Below are positions 34,665 through 45,336 of a stretch of DNA of 64,000 nucleotides, piece by piece (the first letter of the stretch is position 1; every line of letters begins with the position of its first letter). A model generated the notes under the pieces. That model saw only the letters and a list, made by a program, of their open reading frames with translations. It was not told the origin of the DNA and made no database searches. Both the position numbers and the translations under genes were made by a program. Origin of the DNA: Fragilaria radians (lineage: Eukaryota > Bacillariophyta > Fragilariophyceae > Fragilariales > Fragilariaceae); assembly GCA_900642245.1 (NCBI GenBank), contig CAAAJI010000053.1, positions 1-64,000 of the forward strand. The letters run 5' to 3'.

Positions 34665-35693
34665 ATGAAAGTTTGGGTTCTTTCTTTACTGCTTAAGTTC
34701 GGAGTGGATAGCTTTGCTTGCCGCCAGCTTACATTTAAGAATGGTATACAAGCCAGACAAACTCTCTTATTACCCGAGCTAAGACTCTCGTTGACTCGCG
34801 ACGCCGACTTTGCCACAGACACAACTTTTCAGGAAAGGCGATTAGTTCTTCGATACCTAGCGTCTCTAAGCATTTTAAACATGGATTTACCCGCTGCGCA
34901 TGCAGAAGATATTTCTACGGCGACATTGGCACCTGTAACTCATAAAATCCTGATGGATGTTCGTATCTCACGTCAGGACGGGACGTTTTACGTACGAGAT
35001 GATTTGGAAGATACACCAGAGAATCGAGTTTTCTATGGTAGATTGTCATTAGGTCTATTCGGAACTGTTGCACCTAAGATGGTGGAACGATTTCTGTCTT
35101 ATGTTGACGTAAACACTCTTCCAGAAGACGATAATCCATTTCCTACATACTCTCGAAGTTCTTTCGTCAGTTTGGACCAATCAACTGGACTTCTACTTGG
35201 GGGTTATATTCCTAGCCTTGAAGCAATTAATTTACAAGGATCTTCTGCCCTGAGATATGGAAGTCGTATACTTCCGGCTCCGCTTTGGTTTGATGTCGCA
35301 TCGATGAATAATCCTGAAACCCGAATATCCCACTCAGTCAAAGGTCTATTGTCTCATCGAAATCTAGAGCTGCTGCCATCTTTTGGTATAACTACAAGAT
35401 CTGCTTCTGTAGAGCTTGATGCAACGCACACTGTATTTGGGCAATTGCTTGACAACAACGATAGTCGTACGTTTCTTGAGTTGGTACAAGATATACCAAC
35501 GTATTCATTGACAAGACCAATGGATACGACAGATGCTCCAATTGACGCAGTCGCATCCGCGGTTTTTACATCCCAGAGGGAGTTTTTCCGATCCGCTGCC
35601 CAAACGTTCGGAGATTCTCGTTTGAGTAAGGTTTATCCTGGCAAACTATTGAGAAGAGTTGAAGTCACTCAAGTTCAAGTGGGTCCATCTTAA
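34665..35693 (+). CDS. Cyclophilin-type peptidyl-prolyl isomerase-like protein, predicted thylakoid lumen (342 aa)
   Basis: The fold is recognised from THKILMDVRIS, GRLSLGLFGTVAPKMVERFL, ATHTVFGQLLDNND and FLELVQDIPTYS, the strand-helix signature of cyclophilins. The usual catalytic Arg-Phe-His stretch and the QGGD segment are not evident. It may therefore act as an assembly factor or chaperone, like the diverged lumenal cyclophilins, and not as an isomerase. The leader has three parts: a signal (MKVWVLSLLLKFGVD), a Phe-site plus transit region (SFACRQLTF...) and a second, twin-Arg-containing signal (ERRLVLRYLASLSILNM...PAAHAED) typical of lumen import. ATG 34665 is the first Met; the codon before it is TTG. 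There is no intron. Isomerase activity is uncertain and the targeting inference is fairly good. Confidence 0.75.
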   Translation: MKVWVLSLLLKFGVDSFACRQLTFKNGIQARQTLLLPELRLSLTRDADFATDTTFQERRLVLRYLASLSILNMDLPAAHAEDISTATLAPVTHKILMDVRISRQDGTFYVRDDLEDTPENRVFYGRLSLGLFGTVAPKMVERFLSYVDVNTLPEDDNPFPTYSRSSFVSLDQSTGLLLGGYIPSLEAINLQGSSALRYGSRILPAPLWFDVASMNNPETRISHSVKGLLSHRNLELLPSFGITTRSASVELDATHTVFGQLLDNNDSRTFLELVQDIPTYSLTRPMDTTDAPIDAVASAVFTSQREFFRSAAQTFGDSRLSKVYPGKLLRRVEVTQVQVGPS

Positions 35694-35725
35694 GTAGATA
35701 CGAAAAAACATTCAAATTTTTTTCG

Positions 35726-35980
35726 TCATACGTCTTGAGGAAACTTTCGCGGAAATCCAATTCCAATGCTTAAAATCTCAGAATACTCTCTTTGAAATAA
35801 GTCTCTCATCTTTCTACGCAGATTCCAATGAATAGAATGTAGATATTTTATTCCGTAGCCTGCAATCACTTTTTTGCAACGAATTTCTTCGTTACGTTGC
35901 ATGTATGTATCGATAGAGGCGTTGCCTTGTACCAAAACAATTTTGAGACTCAGATGCTTAGCAGTTGGACTTGATTCCAT
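35726..35980 (-). CDS. Small hypothetical ORF between convergent genes (84 aa)
   Basis: An ATG-started minus-strand frame (MESSPTAKHLSLKIVL...) that is basic and amphipathic, with no recognised domain. It fills most of the gap between the ends of the cyclophilin-like and sulfotransferase genes. It might be a small gene, a coding remnant, or chance in the sulfotransferase 3' UTR. A possible acceptor (GGTAG) just upstream was noted, but no matching donor in frame was found. Confidence 0.25.
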   Translation of the reverse strand: MESSPTAKHLSLKIVLVQGNASIDTYMQRNEEIRCKKVIAGYGIKYLHSIHWNLRRKMRDLFQREYSEILSIGIGFPRKFPQDV

Positions 35981-36070
35981 ATATTTCCAGCCCCTCTACC
36001 TTCCCAACATCCAAATCATCCATGCAACCCTCCAATGTTTGAATTCAAGATACATTCGTTTTTGCTGCAG

Positions 36071-37255
36071 TTAGATTCTGGCTTTGAAGTAGTCTCCTTC
36101 AGCACATGGATCAATTCTCCAATTTTGGAGCAAATTTTCAAAGTGAGCAGGGGAAGAAACGTGAACGTCAGATGCTGACAAGAAGTGATGTCGAATCCAC
36201 TTAGAGGCATTAATTGCGTGTGACATGAGAACTTTGCGCAAAGACTTATGATCCTGGTCACAGATGTTTAACTTTTTAGCATTTGACTGCCTGAGCCTTT
36301 TCCCCTTTATGTTCTTGTGACCTGGTCGAAACCATACCATGGGAGGGAGTTCCTTTTTTAGGTATAGAAATGTTTGCAAATCCCTACGAAACATCAAAGC
36401 CCGAGTTTCGTTCCTTTCGTTTAGCTGTTCTAATTCGTACAAAAATACTCGTCCTTTTAGGTGAAATTTATTCAAGTAACGATGCGTATAGGATGGCATC
36501 AAAGCACGCTCATCGTCATTCCTCGGAGTCTTACCCAACATGGCAAGGTTGACATGAAAGCTGGCCCTGTGAGTGCAGACACCATGTGTGTACTTACCAC
36601 AAGAGCCTCGCATCAAGGATATGTTCATTCGAAAATTGTTTTGAACTCGATGATTGTAGAAGGATTCGAACCATTTGATTGGGTGTCGAATCCCTATAAT
36701 CAAGTCTGTATTTGGAAAATAGCGCATATAGTTCGTCAATGCCATCTTGTTCTCCAAATCTCGTGGACATTTCAAACCTCGTACGTAATCACCTGGAGGA
36801 AAGTTGTATAGGTCTCGAATCAATGTAACGTACTGATTTGCACCAATATCACACCGCTCTTTTTTATGCATTTGCACCTCAGGATTTTGATAAAAGTAAT
36901 GCATAAGAGATGATGTGCCACATTTTGGAAATCCAGTTATTGCAAAATTGAGAAGCCATTGCGGATTTCCTGTCACATTCCAGCCTCTAACTATATCGTC
37001 CAATAGTGGTCGTGGGTTTGGCTCATAAGGACGAGGAGACTCTATGATAACATTGAAGTCATTGAATTGAAATGGACGACTAATCATTGTCCTGCTTGCA
37101 TTTGTTATTTTTGGGGAATCGCCGTCTATACCAAACGGAGAACTGTCAATAAGTGCGTAAGTTTCTTTCGTCAAACTCAATGACACTTCGATCACATGTA
37201 ATAAAATCAGCAGTATGATGAGGATACCAGTGATACGAAGAGGGGTGAAGGTCAT
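36071..37255 (-). CDS. P-loop sulfotransferase, type II membrane protein (394 aa)
   Basis: A Golgi-type sulfotransferase that moves sulfate from PAPS to an acceptor, probably a glycan or polysaccharide. Residues about 8-28 form a single membrane anchor (ITGILIILLILLHVIEVSLSL) with a short cytosolic tail, so the catalytic part is lumenal. The 5'-phosphosulfate loop is FAITGFPKCGTSSLMHYF (about 104-121). The 3'-phosphate site is LIIGIRHPIKWFESFYNH (about 185), with the conserved Arg and Ser. Several N-glycosylation sequons (NVT, NIS, NET) agree with a secretory location. Length is normal and there is no intron. ATG 37255 directly precedes the anchor. The exact acceptor cannot be inferred. Confidence 0.9.
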   Translation of the reverse strand: MTFTPLRITGILIILLILLHVIEVSLSLTKETYALIDSSPFGIDGDSPKITNASRTMISRPFQFNDFNVIIESPRPYEPNPRPLLDDIVRGWNVTGNPQWLLNFAITGFPKCGTSSLMHYFYQNPEVQMHKKERCDIGANQYVTLIRDLYNFPPGDYVRGLKCPRDLENKMALTNYMRYFPNTDLIIGIRHPIKWFESFYNHRVQNNFRMNISLMRGSCGKYTHGVCTHRASFHVNLAMLGKTPRNDDERALMPSYTHRYLNKFHLKGRVFLYELEQLNERNETRALMFRRDLQTFLYLKKELPPMVWFRPGHKNIKGKRLRQSNAKKLNICDQDHKSLRKVLMSHAINASKWIRHHFLSASDVHVSSPAHFENLLQNWRIDPCAEGDYFKARI

Positions 37256-37595
37256 GATGGTGCGTTTGCGTTAGATGAGTAACTTTGGTCGTGCATGGGA
37301 TAAGCCGTGTGTTTCGATTTTGAAAAAGTGAAAATGGGAGAAAAATATGTATTTTTGCAGCCTTGCATCATGAAGAAAAAGACAAATTAATGTTCAATTT
37401 GGCCAAGTCTACTACTGTGCAATCACATCTATGGACTATCTGTCTATTGAGTCAATCTACTTTGTTAATGGAGATTCTATTGATTTATGATATGATAGAG
37501 ATGAAATCTGATATTAGCATGCAAGTTGGATAATTATAAGTATATGACCTAGCGACATGAGTCTTATATATTTCTCATGACAGCCTACACAAGAT

Positions 37596-37620
37596 TTCTA
37601 ATCACTCGCTGTGATTAGAA
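37596..37620. repeat. Inverted repeat, 10-bp perfect stem with 5-nt loop
   Basis: TTCTAATCAC and GTGATTAGAA are separated by TCGCT. It lies just left of the copia RNase H remnant and could mark an element boundary, or be incidental. Confidence 0.7.
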
Positions 37621-37624
37621 TCGC

Positions 37625-38549
37625 TCACACACTATTGTTTTCCAACAGACTCCTGTGATTGGTGTAGGTTTTCTTGTTCACTTTGTCAGATAATCCTAAA
37701 ATTGCTTTCCGGTAATGCAGAGAATGCCTAGCCTTAGAGAGGTTTTGAAAAGAAAGTTGCCCTCCTAGATATGTGCTCAACTGTGATTGCTTTCCTGTGT
37801 ACCTGATCAATGACAAAATAGTATCAATTCTGTTTATGCCTAGTCCTTCTTGATATACCATTTTCCTCAAGGAGGTTGGCACTCTTGTTGCCTTGTAGAA
37901 TCCTAATTGGGCCAATGTCAAAGCCTTGATCAGCTAGAAAATATTATTACCCACAGGACCTGGGGCATCATGTCATCAACTGCAACAAGCTCTGCCTTGA
38001 TAGAACTCCTAGTACTCAGCTTTTCTTTTACCGAATTAGACCAAATAGAGTCTATACCAATTGACATTTTGCTCCCAGTATGACTTGTCACGTTACGATG
38101 TGCTTGGAAAAATCCGTCAATCCACCATTTAATCACTAATGGTACTTTAGCTGATAGCCTCAGTGTTAGATCAAGGGTATCATCCAGATGCATCTCAGGG
38201 TCTACCTGATTTACAGGTAATTTATCATCTGCATCACTCTCCTCATTTACATATTGATTGTTGTTAATATTGTAATGATTCATGTACTTGTTATCGTTAC
38301 TGGTACTCTCTCCATCCTCCTCAGATTTATTTTCTTCACCATTATAAAATGTTAGACCGTGTGGAGCTGTTTCTGCAAAACCCACTTAATAACTTCCTCA
38401 GGAATTGGGAGAGGTGTCCACTGACGGCGATGAATCCTTTCTCCTCTAGATAGGCTCATGACGTTGTATCCACCTTGAATATTTCCTCTTGGGTCAAGAC
38501 ATGGTGCTCCAATTCCTGTGGTTCTAAGTTGAAAGAGGTAGAGAAGCAA
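37625..38549 (-). mobile_element. Internally deleted copia fragment (integrase C-terminal part and RNase H)
   Basis: The minus-strand frame at 38352-38549 contains RGNIQGGYNVMSLSRGERIH and RRQWTPLPIPEEVI, the conserved end of the copia integrase region. Immediately left, 37930-38385 contains VIKWWIDGFFQAHRNVTSHT and LSTRSSIKAELVAVDDMMPQ, which is RNase H. Reverse transcriptase, normally about 1.5 kb between them, is missing. After MMPQVLWV the frame is lost, and 37625-37921 holds LGINRIDTILSLIRYT-like debris. The fragment is dead. Confidence 0.7.
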
Positions 38550-38801
38550 GAGTCAAGAAATTACGCATTGAGAAGTTTTGTCCCTACCCAGCAATATTCT
38601 CAATTCTTTTGTAATCTCAAATCTGATCATTAACATCATATCAATTGCCACATGGTGCTCCAATTCCTGTGGTTCTAAGTTGAAAGAGGTAGAGAAGAAA
38701 GAGTCAAGAAATTACGCATTGAGAAGGTTTGTCCCTACCTAGCAATATTCTCAATTCTTTTGCAATCTCAAATCTGATCATTAACATCATATCAATTGCC
38801 A
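38500..38801. repeat. Tandem duplication of a 151-bp unit
   Basis: 38500-38650 and 38651-38801 are head-to-tail copies, both beginning CATGGTGCTCCAATTCC, with about four substitutions and no indel seen. The left copy includes the right end of the copia integrase frame, so the duplication arose after, or with, decay of the element. Confidence 0.92.
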
Positions 38802-40876
38802 TCAAAGTTGCTGCTCATGATTTTAATGCCAATGCACAGGACCAATAATTTAAATTAGTTATTAAAGATTCGCAATTATTGAGTGTGAATTGAGAACTTA
38901 AAAAAGAGTTTCCTTTTGCAATTAATGTGCTGTATATATTCGCTGCAAATGGTAAGTTAAAAATTGCCATGCCATGCCTTCAATATAATGCTGTACAAAA
39001 CATGGACGATTTGATAATTCGGTAAACATTCATTTTTCCTAAATTGTGCATACAAGTATCATCACACTTTCAAGCCTACACAGCTGTCTTAAGAATATCA
39101 GATGTTGGCGCATCGTACCTATCAGTCGTTTCAATTGGCGAATTCCAGTGTTGTGGATTCTCTGAAATGGTTGGGTTCCGGTTGTAAGTTTGAAACGGTG
39201 GATCAGATCATTGCATTGTCTTGCACAGCGAAAACACTTAGAATTTGACAGATTGTTTTGTTTACTAGGCAATTGCTGTTGACTTATCTCTTAATGCTCG
39301 TAATTAATTGTTCATCAATAACTTCTTTTGCTCATTGAGTGCACCTTTGTCGATGATAACGATGTAGCAATGAAATTGGTTATGTATATATGATTAGTCT
39401 GTAGTGAATGCCTTTTTGGATTCATATCTGTGTTATGGATCTTTGTGTATCAAAAACTAGAGACCTCCAAAGTGTCGTTCAATCAGGCTGAAAAGTCGTT
39501 ATTCCGAATGCTAAGCTGTCTTGGATACTACATTCCTCAGCCAGTCCCAATGTTTCAAATGATTTCTATTGAGAACGTAACTTCAATCGAGATACGATTT
39601 TATTAGGTTATTTGATAAGTTTATAACTTTCAGATGTTTATGAAAATCTGACTTAAAGGGAAGTAAGAATGCTCCTTTAAAACAAGTCTAGGATTTACAA
39701 CGTTCAGTCCAACTAAATTATTCCCATTACTTTAGCATCGTAGAGCTAGATTTTTGGGATTTTTCTAGCTTACTATCAATTTTGTCATGCAATTCCTCTT
39801 TCTCATTGGTACAAGAAAAGTTTAGATTATAGTTTACGTCCACATTTCAAACGATAAGGTGAAGGTACAAGCAGGACATGCTGGAGATGCAGGTATGCTG
39901 CAATAACTTCCGATCACAGGGGGAAATTCCTTTGGATGATAAATCTAGTTTAATGAACATACTAGAGTGAACAGAGAAAAGCATTTTATGCTTACATTTT
40001 TTTGCACATTCTTCAGTTCTTAGCCACCATTACGTAAAACTTGTTATTCATTTTGCCAGTGCTTCCCAGTTTGGTCCATATTGATTTGGTGCAGTCATGT
40101 TCTTGTCCCTTTATTTTGGGGCAGATCTTCTGTTTCTTTGCTATTATTGGAGAATTGACATATTCATATGCCAAGATCCCAAAATTCATTAAATCATGTC
40201 AAGAGGCATAATTATCATCATCAATTATGAAGCCATAGCTTCGCGAACACAACAACTTTCTTCTTAAAGTTTGCTCATATGATCTTGGAAACCTCGTCAA
40301 TGGCTCCTCCACAAATTCTTAGTCAATTCCACAATCAATTTCCATGTGTATATCAACGGAAAATTTCGAGTATCATATCTTAACTTCATTTAATGTACGT
40401 TTATGTTATCCAAGTGTTTTTCATTTTGCTCTCGTAATAGAAATGAAATTCAGCTTCTAACTATTAGAGCCTAAGATTATTGTGGAATCCCTCTCGTTCC
40501 TCCCAAGTTCCCAAGTGTAGATAAGACATAAAGCATATGCAAAGGAAACAAAATATTTTGCTCGTGTGTTAATTTTCAATTCAATGTGAGCGTTTGACAA
40601 ATCTCTGGCAAGAAAAGTTGTAAGGCTTTGAGCAAACGGAGTAGATGGGCAAAATATCGTACTTCTCTGTCTGCCCACCTTTTCTATTAGAGATCTTACC
40701 TGAAAAACCTAGATGAAGTTAATCGTATTATGAAATATGAATTAGAGTAAAATATAACAAGGGGGCATGCCAAGCAAATAACCACAACCCAAATTCAATG
40801 GGATTCAAGGCGTTCTGTAATGTCAAAGACATCTCCTCTGTTGAATGGGATCGATATTGGCTCAACGTTTGTGCGA
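38802..40876. other. AT-rich intergenic spacer
   Basis: No recognisable gene. Minus-strand frames at 39039-39272 and 40457-40678 show no known motif, and the second opens with GTG. No RNA gene was recognised. Confidence 0.45.
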
Positions 40877-42269
40877 CTAAGGTAAGAGATCCAGAGGGAT
40901 ATTGGCCTCGAATTCTCCGTTATCAATTGCCTCCGCGAGTCCTTGAATTACGATATTTCTCACTTGAGATTCGTCATCATTTTCATTCAGAATCAAGCAT
41001 ACTGTGGAAGACACAATTGTACAACGAAAATTTTTCTCCTTTGAATTCCCTGGACACAGAAGTAAGGGGGCATCACTGATAGACTGTATCGTTGCTGGAA
41101 CGTCATCCCTGAAAATAACCAAACGCCTTCGTTGAATTGTCCCCGGAGTAAAGCCTGAATGCTTATGATATTTCAAATTTCCGACTGTGTCTTCGCTTTT
41201 TTCATGGAATGCAGCTCTTAAATATGAAATTTTGTTTTTTAAATTTGATTCAATGGGTGATACCAAACGTCGAAAACGCCAATCCCAAAACTGAGGAATT
41301 GTTTCATCACTTTCGATCCTTGACTTTCTATCGATTGATATCACGTGGGACAAGTCAGGCATCATACTACTTTCGTTACTTTCAACAATAGGCGCCCCAA
41401 TCCGATTAACCTCTGGATACGAAGTGTTTAGAACCTTAGTCACAGTGATTCCTGTCGCGATTAAAAGTCGACTTTTCAAGGTGTTATTCACTTCGTTGAA
41501 AATAGCGTCGGCTGTGAGATTTAGCTCATTTCGCAGGCTGTACTGAAACTTGATGCAAAATGTGCCTTCGTAGGTGGGTTCTGAAGGGTATCAAGTGCAT
41601 TAGAGATGATGTGAGAAATTGTTGGAAGGAAGAAAACTTACGGTTTGATAAATCGGATGGCATTTCTGATGTTGGAGAATATGAGACTGTTGGTAAAGAG
41701 GACGGCACAGAGGTGTCAAGATTTGATGGCAAATGCGAAGTACTGATCGAAGGAGCAATGGATGGTGACTTCGTTTCCAAATCGAATTCAACTGAAGGTA
41801 TTGAAGAAGGAGTTGACAGGATAGATTCAGAAGGAGAAGGTGTTCCAGCTATCGTGTGAATCGCCTCATTCGTCTGAGAGCAAAAGAGACGCAGAGTTTG
41901 CTCGCTTTCCCTGGAGGAATCGAGATTGATCCCACTACGCGATCCAATGCAGCAATCCCTATCTCCATCTGGCTCAAAGACACAAAAGCATGATATCCAA
42001 TTGAAAATCGTGATCAAGCGAAGCGGTAGCTCACTAAACGTCACATTTTTTAATGCTCCTTCGCTGTACTGATTGATAAATGACCCGTACTCATCAACTG
42101 AAAGTCTTAGGTCTCCATTTGAATCAGCTATCAAGGCTTTTTGGTTGCATCTTTCAAAGTCGTCTTCTCCAATAAAACTACCTACTTGGACTAAGTTCTC
42201 AATGCAAGAGTCGGCATTGACAAAGGTCAAAAGCAACAAATTAATAAAATTCCAGAGTCTCATCTTCAT
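40877..42269 (-). CDS. Predicted secreted protein with EF-hand-like loop and PS-rich linker (443 aa, 2 exons)
   Basis: Exons 41642-42269 and 40877-41580, with a 61-nt intron (donor GTAAGT, acceptor CTTCAG) that closes the frame (PSDLSN to QPTYEGTFCIKF). A signal peptide is clear (MKMRLWNFINLLLLTFVNAD). Residues about 30-65 hold one EF-hand-like loop, DSNGDLRLSVDEY. A Cys-rich stretch follows (ISCFCVFEPDGDRDCCIG). Residues about 140-208 are Ser/Pro-rich with PSxxPS spacing, a linker type common in diatom extracellular proteins. The C-terminal ~230 residues (FQYSLRNELNLTADAIFNEV..., VCLILNENDDESQVRNIVI) form an unrecognised domain with a predicted mixed fold. Function is unknown; a cell-surface or matrix role is inferred from the layout. 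There is no membrane anchor. Confidence 0.75.
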
Positions 42270-42564
42270 ATCTCTTGGGTCAAAATCACAATCGCATTGA
42301 TGTTTTGTGCCATAAAATGTTAGAATAGATGTTTGTATGTTTATATATCATCTGTCAAACAGATTTGCAGCCAAGACCCAAATTTACTATTGGTGGGCAC
42401 GTTACACATGCGTTGAATGGCTATCTTGGTTTCGCATTCTTAATCAATATGTGGCAAACAGTGCCAATAGCAAGGAAAAAACTCGCCATGATCGCAAAAC
42501 ACCCCTGCTCAACGGACTCACATACTCAAAGTCACAAGAATGTAGAATAACGGCTCGAAGAGAA

Positions 42565-42593
42565 TTTTCCCGATTAGCCACTAATCGGGAAAA
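42565..42593. repeat. Perfect inverted repeat, 13-bp stem and 3-nt loop
   Basis: The arm TTTTCCCGATTAG, loop CCA and arm CTAATCGGGAAAA pair without a mismatch. The hairpin is about 300 bp upstream of the EF-hand/PS-rich gene. Its A/T-flanked G/C core looks like a rho-independent terminator, but nuclear genes do not use these. Confidence 0.9.
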
Positions 42594-44672
42594 GTTATTT
42601 CTTCACATTTCACTTAAGAATTGATCATTATTAAAATAATAACTTCTGACTATCTCCTAGCAATATTCCTTTAATATCAAAGTTTTCATATCATGATTGA
42701 ATTTATGTAATTTGTCTACTTTCATCCCCAATCTGTAAAAAATAAAGAATATTCGCTTTCTTTAATGATCCAACGTATGACGCCTAATCTCTCCCTACCT
42801 AAGAAATCTACAATTATTCTCCTTATTTGTGATTCACATTCACTATATTGATAGCTATATCCGTGCTGGCAAAAGAAAGTTATTCCTTTCACTTTTCAAC
42901 ATGGTTCATAATTGTTAGATGGGAACGGAGCTATCCAACTTTTGGCATGGATGATCCTTGTGCTCCTTTTCACATGAGGGTAGAAATTTTGTTCTTTTTA
43001 AATGAAACCTCTAGAATGTCATTATTTTGTGGTTAAACCCAATGAGCAGCTGTAAGGCTTTATGGCAGAACGACCATACAAATGCTTGTGCCAGTAACTT
43101 ACATTTCAAAATGGTGCTTAGCCAATAGATCTACAAGATATAGAGGAGAAGCATTCAGGAAAATATAAATAATTCCCTTTTAAATTGTCTGCTTTGTATG
43201 ATTCAATGCGGATTGAACCGACGGGAGCAACAAACACTAGCCTTCTTGTAGAATAATCTGAAGTGTACACGTTTCGTCAATATGCATGAATGTTTCTCTC
43301 CCTTGATCAAGCAAAAATTTCCAAATTTTTTTAAATTTTAAGCTAGTAGCTGGCTCATATTTTGTCACTCAAGCATATTGCATCTTGCAATATCCGGCTA
43401 AGCGTATCATGCGTATTTTATTAGAAATTCATTCGTGACCACACATTTTGCAATTCATAACATGTATCGCAGCATTTCTTGGCTTAATGGCTTGAGCTAC
43501 ATAGCATTGTTGTCTTCAAAAATTTAGATACCTCAATGAAGAACAGTCTCTGTGATAGTTTACCAATTATTAGCATTGACATTGAGAAAGTGTAAAGGTG
43601 GACGCTGTGATTTGTTATCGTATTGTTTTTATGCGTTAAAGTCACATTGCTTCTGATTCTAATGTAATTTTTGTAGAAGTTATTCATGTTATGTTTGTTT
43701 TTACATCAAAAGAATGCTGCTTCTGATGAAGAGTCAAAGCTATTGGGAAAAATCAGAGTAATGTTGTTGTTGGTAGAGAGTCAATATTATCTTCATGTTC
43801 ACTTCAATATTGTGTATGAGTGATTACGAAATTGAGACAAATGAGAAATCAGCAAAATAGCTTTCTTTATTCTCAGTTTTTGTATCGCTATATTTAGATT
43901 TTTTCAATGAAATTATTGTATTAGGCTTGATGCCGTGAATGCGAACGGCCTATATCTTCCATCAGTATGTTGCTGGCTGTGGGACTAACATTCTCCCAAC
44001 TCCTTTGTACTTCAACTTTAAAACCCATCGTAGCGTCGTCTTGACTATCTTTCAATTGGGACATGTCTATTTGTCCTTTTTTCAAATTTCTTTCCAGGGA
44101 AAGTTAAACTTTTAAAGCACGACTATTCGTTTCACTCGTCGTATTTAGGTGCTGTACACTCTTGAAGATGGTATTAAATACAATTTGGTTTGCTATGGCT
44201 CCGAAATGGTTTTATTCTGACTCTAAGTCTCTATTCGAGCATTTACTTCCGGGGTTGTCGTCTTTGCTGTTGATAGATCATGATTGAAGAGCGAGATAAG
44301 AAAATCTGCCTGTGAATTGCCCTTGCTTTGATTAACTCATAATTTTCAATTAATTTTCAAATGGAAGACTTGGACGCGTATATTTAGCGTGATTTTCCTC
44401 GTGTACCGTAAGACATTAGAGTAACAAATGTTTTCAGATTGATCTATACATAAATCAAACTGATGTTGACTGTATGGATTTAGATTGCATATCAATTGAT
44501 GATGCCTTGACTTCGTGTTTCATTTAATTACTTTGATTATCTGTGCTCAATATATGATGTATTAAGTTTCAATTGGTCATGAAAGAGGTCAATTTATCCT
44601 TTTTCGCTAAAAGAAAGGTAACAACAAAGACATCTACGGTGGATATGCTAACTTCTGTTTCTTTGGTCCTCT

Positions 44673-44682
44673 CCCCCCCCCC
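44673..44682. repeat. Poly-C run (10 nt)
   Basis: A C homopolymer followed by GCAG, so it also looks like an intron acceptor, but no exon could be supported beside it. Confidence 0.85.
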
Positions 44683-45280
44683 GCAGATATCATATTGGCC
44701 TACCGTTTCTTCAGAGAGTCTACGGGTTTTTCAATGTATCTATTGCCTGCTTGGGTTTTGCTGCCATTTAAGTGTAGCCATTTGGCATGCATAGTCCTTT
44801 TTTCAAGCAACTGAAAGTAAAAATCGGAAAGTCGAACATAACCAAAGTTGGGAATAAATACACTTCTATTCTAAATGACATCTTCAATAGTTGATTTTGC
44901 TCTATATGAGAATTGAGATAGAAAATGTTTTGTCCTATTTTAAGGAAACTATGAAAAACTACTCTTGTTTTCTAACCGTGAAAGATTGAAGTCTTGACTG
45001 ACTAATTTTTCATTAAAATAATGTTTATTTAGATCAGTCTTTTGTTTATTGTCTTTTGGCTATGCCAGGATGTCAAATATCTTTTGACTACTCTTTATCT
45101 AGAGCAAACATTTGATTTTAAAAAGGTTCGTGACACACATGTGATTTATCATCAACTAAACTTTAGAGACCTTTCATTAGTATCATCTAAATTTGTGAAC
45201 GGAAAAGCAACAAATATTATTATTGTCATTTGTTGTTTTTAGATGTGCTAATTTATCTGATATCTTTATCATCTAGATTA

Positions 45281-45336
45281 GAATGTACTAGCAACACTGG
45301 ACGTCTCCAAATGTTGGTGCAAAATAACATCTCTTG
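45281..45336 (-). repeat. LTR-like motif, minus orientation
   Basis: The reverse complement aligns with 46506-46560: both read AAGAGATGT, then ACCAA, then TGGAGACGTCCA, then a TTGCT-like stretch, then AGTACAT. The conserved, nearly palindromic GGAGACGTCC core suggests LTR ends of one retroelement family in opposite orientations. Confidence 0.5.

Larger units (their letters stand above)
42270..45280. other. AT-rich intergenic region
   Basis: Apart from a strong hairpin at 42565-42593 and a C10 run at 44673-44682, nothing recognisable is present. Open frames (42337-42624, 42848-43036, 43484-43687 and 44573-44794) lack known motifs. Confidence 0.45.

Noticed and set aside
36655..36680. GGATTCGAACC, a tRNA T-arm (B-box) lookalike
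   Set aside because: It encodes Trp-Phe-Glu-Ser of the sulfotransferase 3'-phosphate site on the minus strand; no tRNA arms surround it.
42565..42593. Hairpin as a bacterial rho-independent terminator
   Set aside because: The surrounding genes are intron-bearing nuclear genes, and no bacterial-type gene ends here.
44640..44690. Poly-C tract plus GCAG as a genuine splice acceptor
   Set aside because: No exon with recognisable coding sequence or matching donor could be found on either side.
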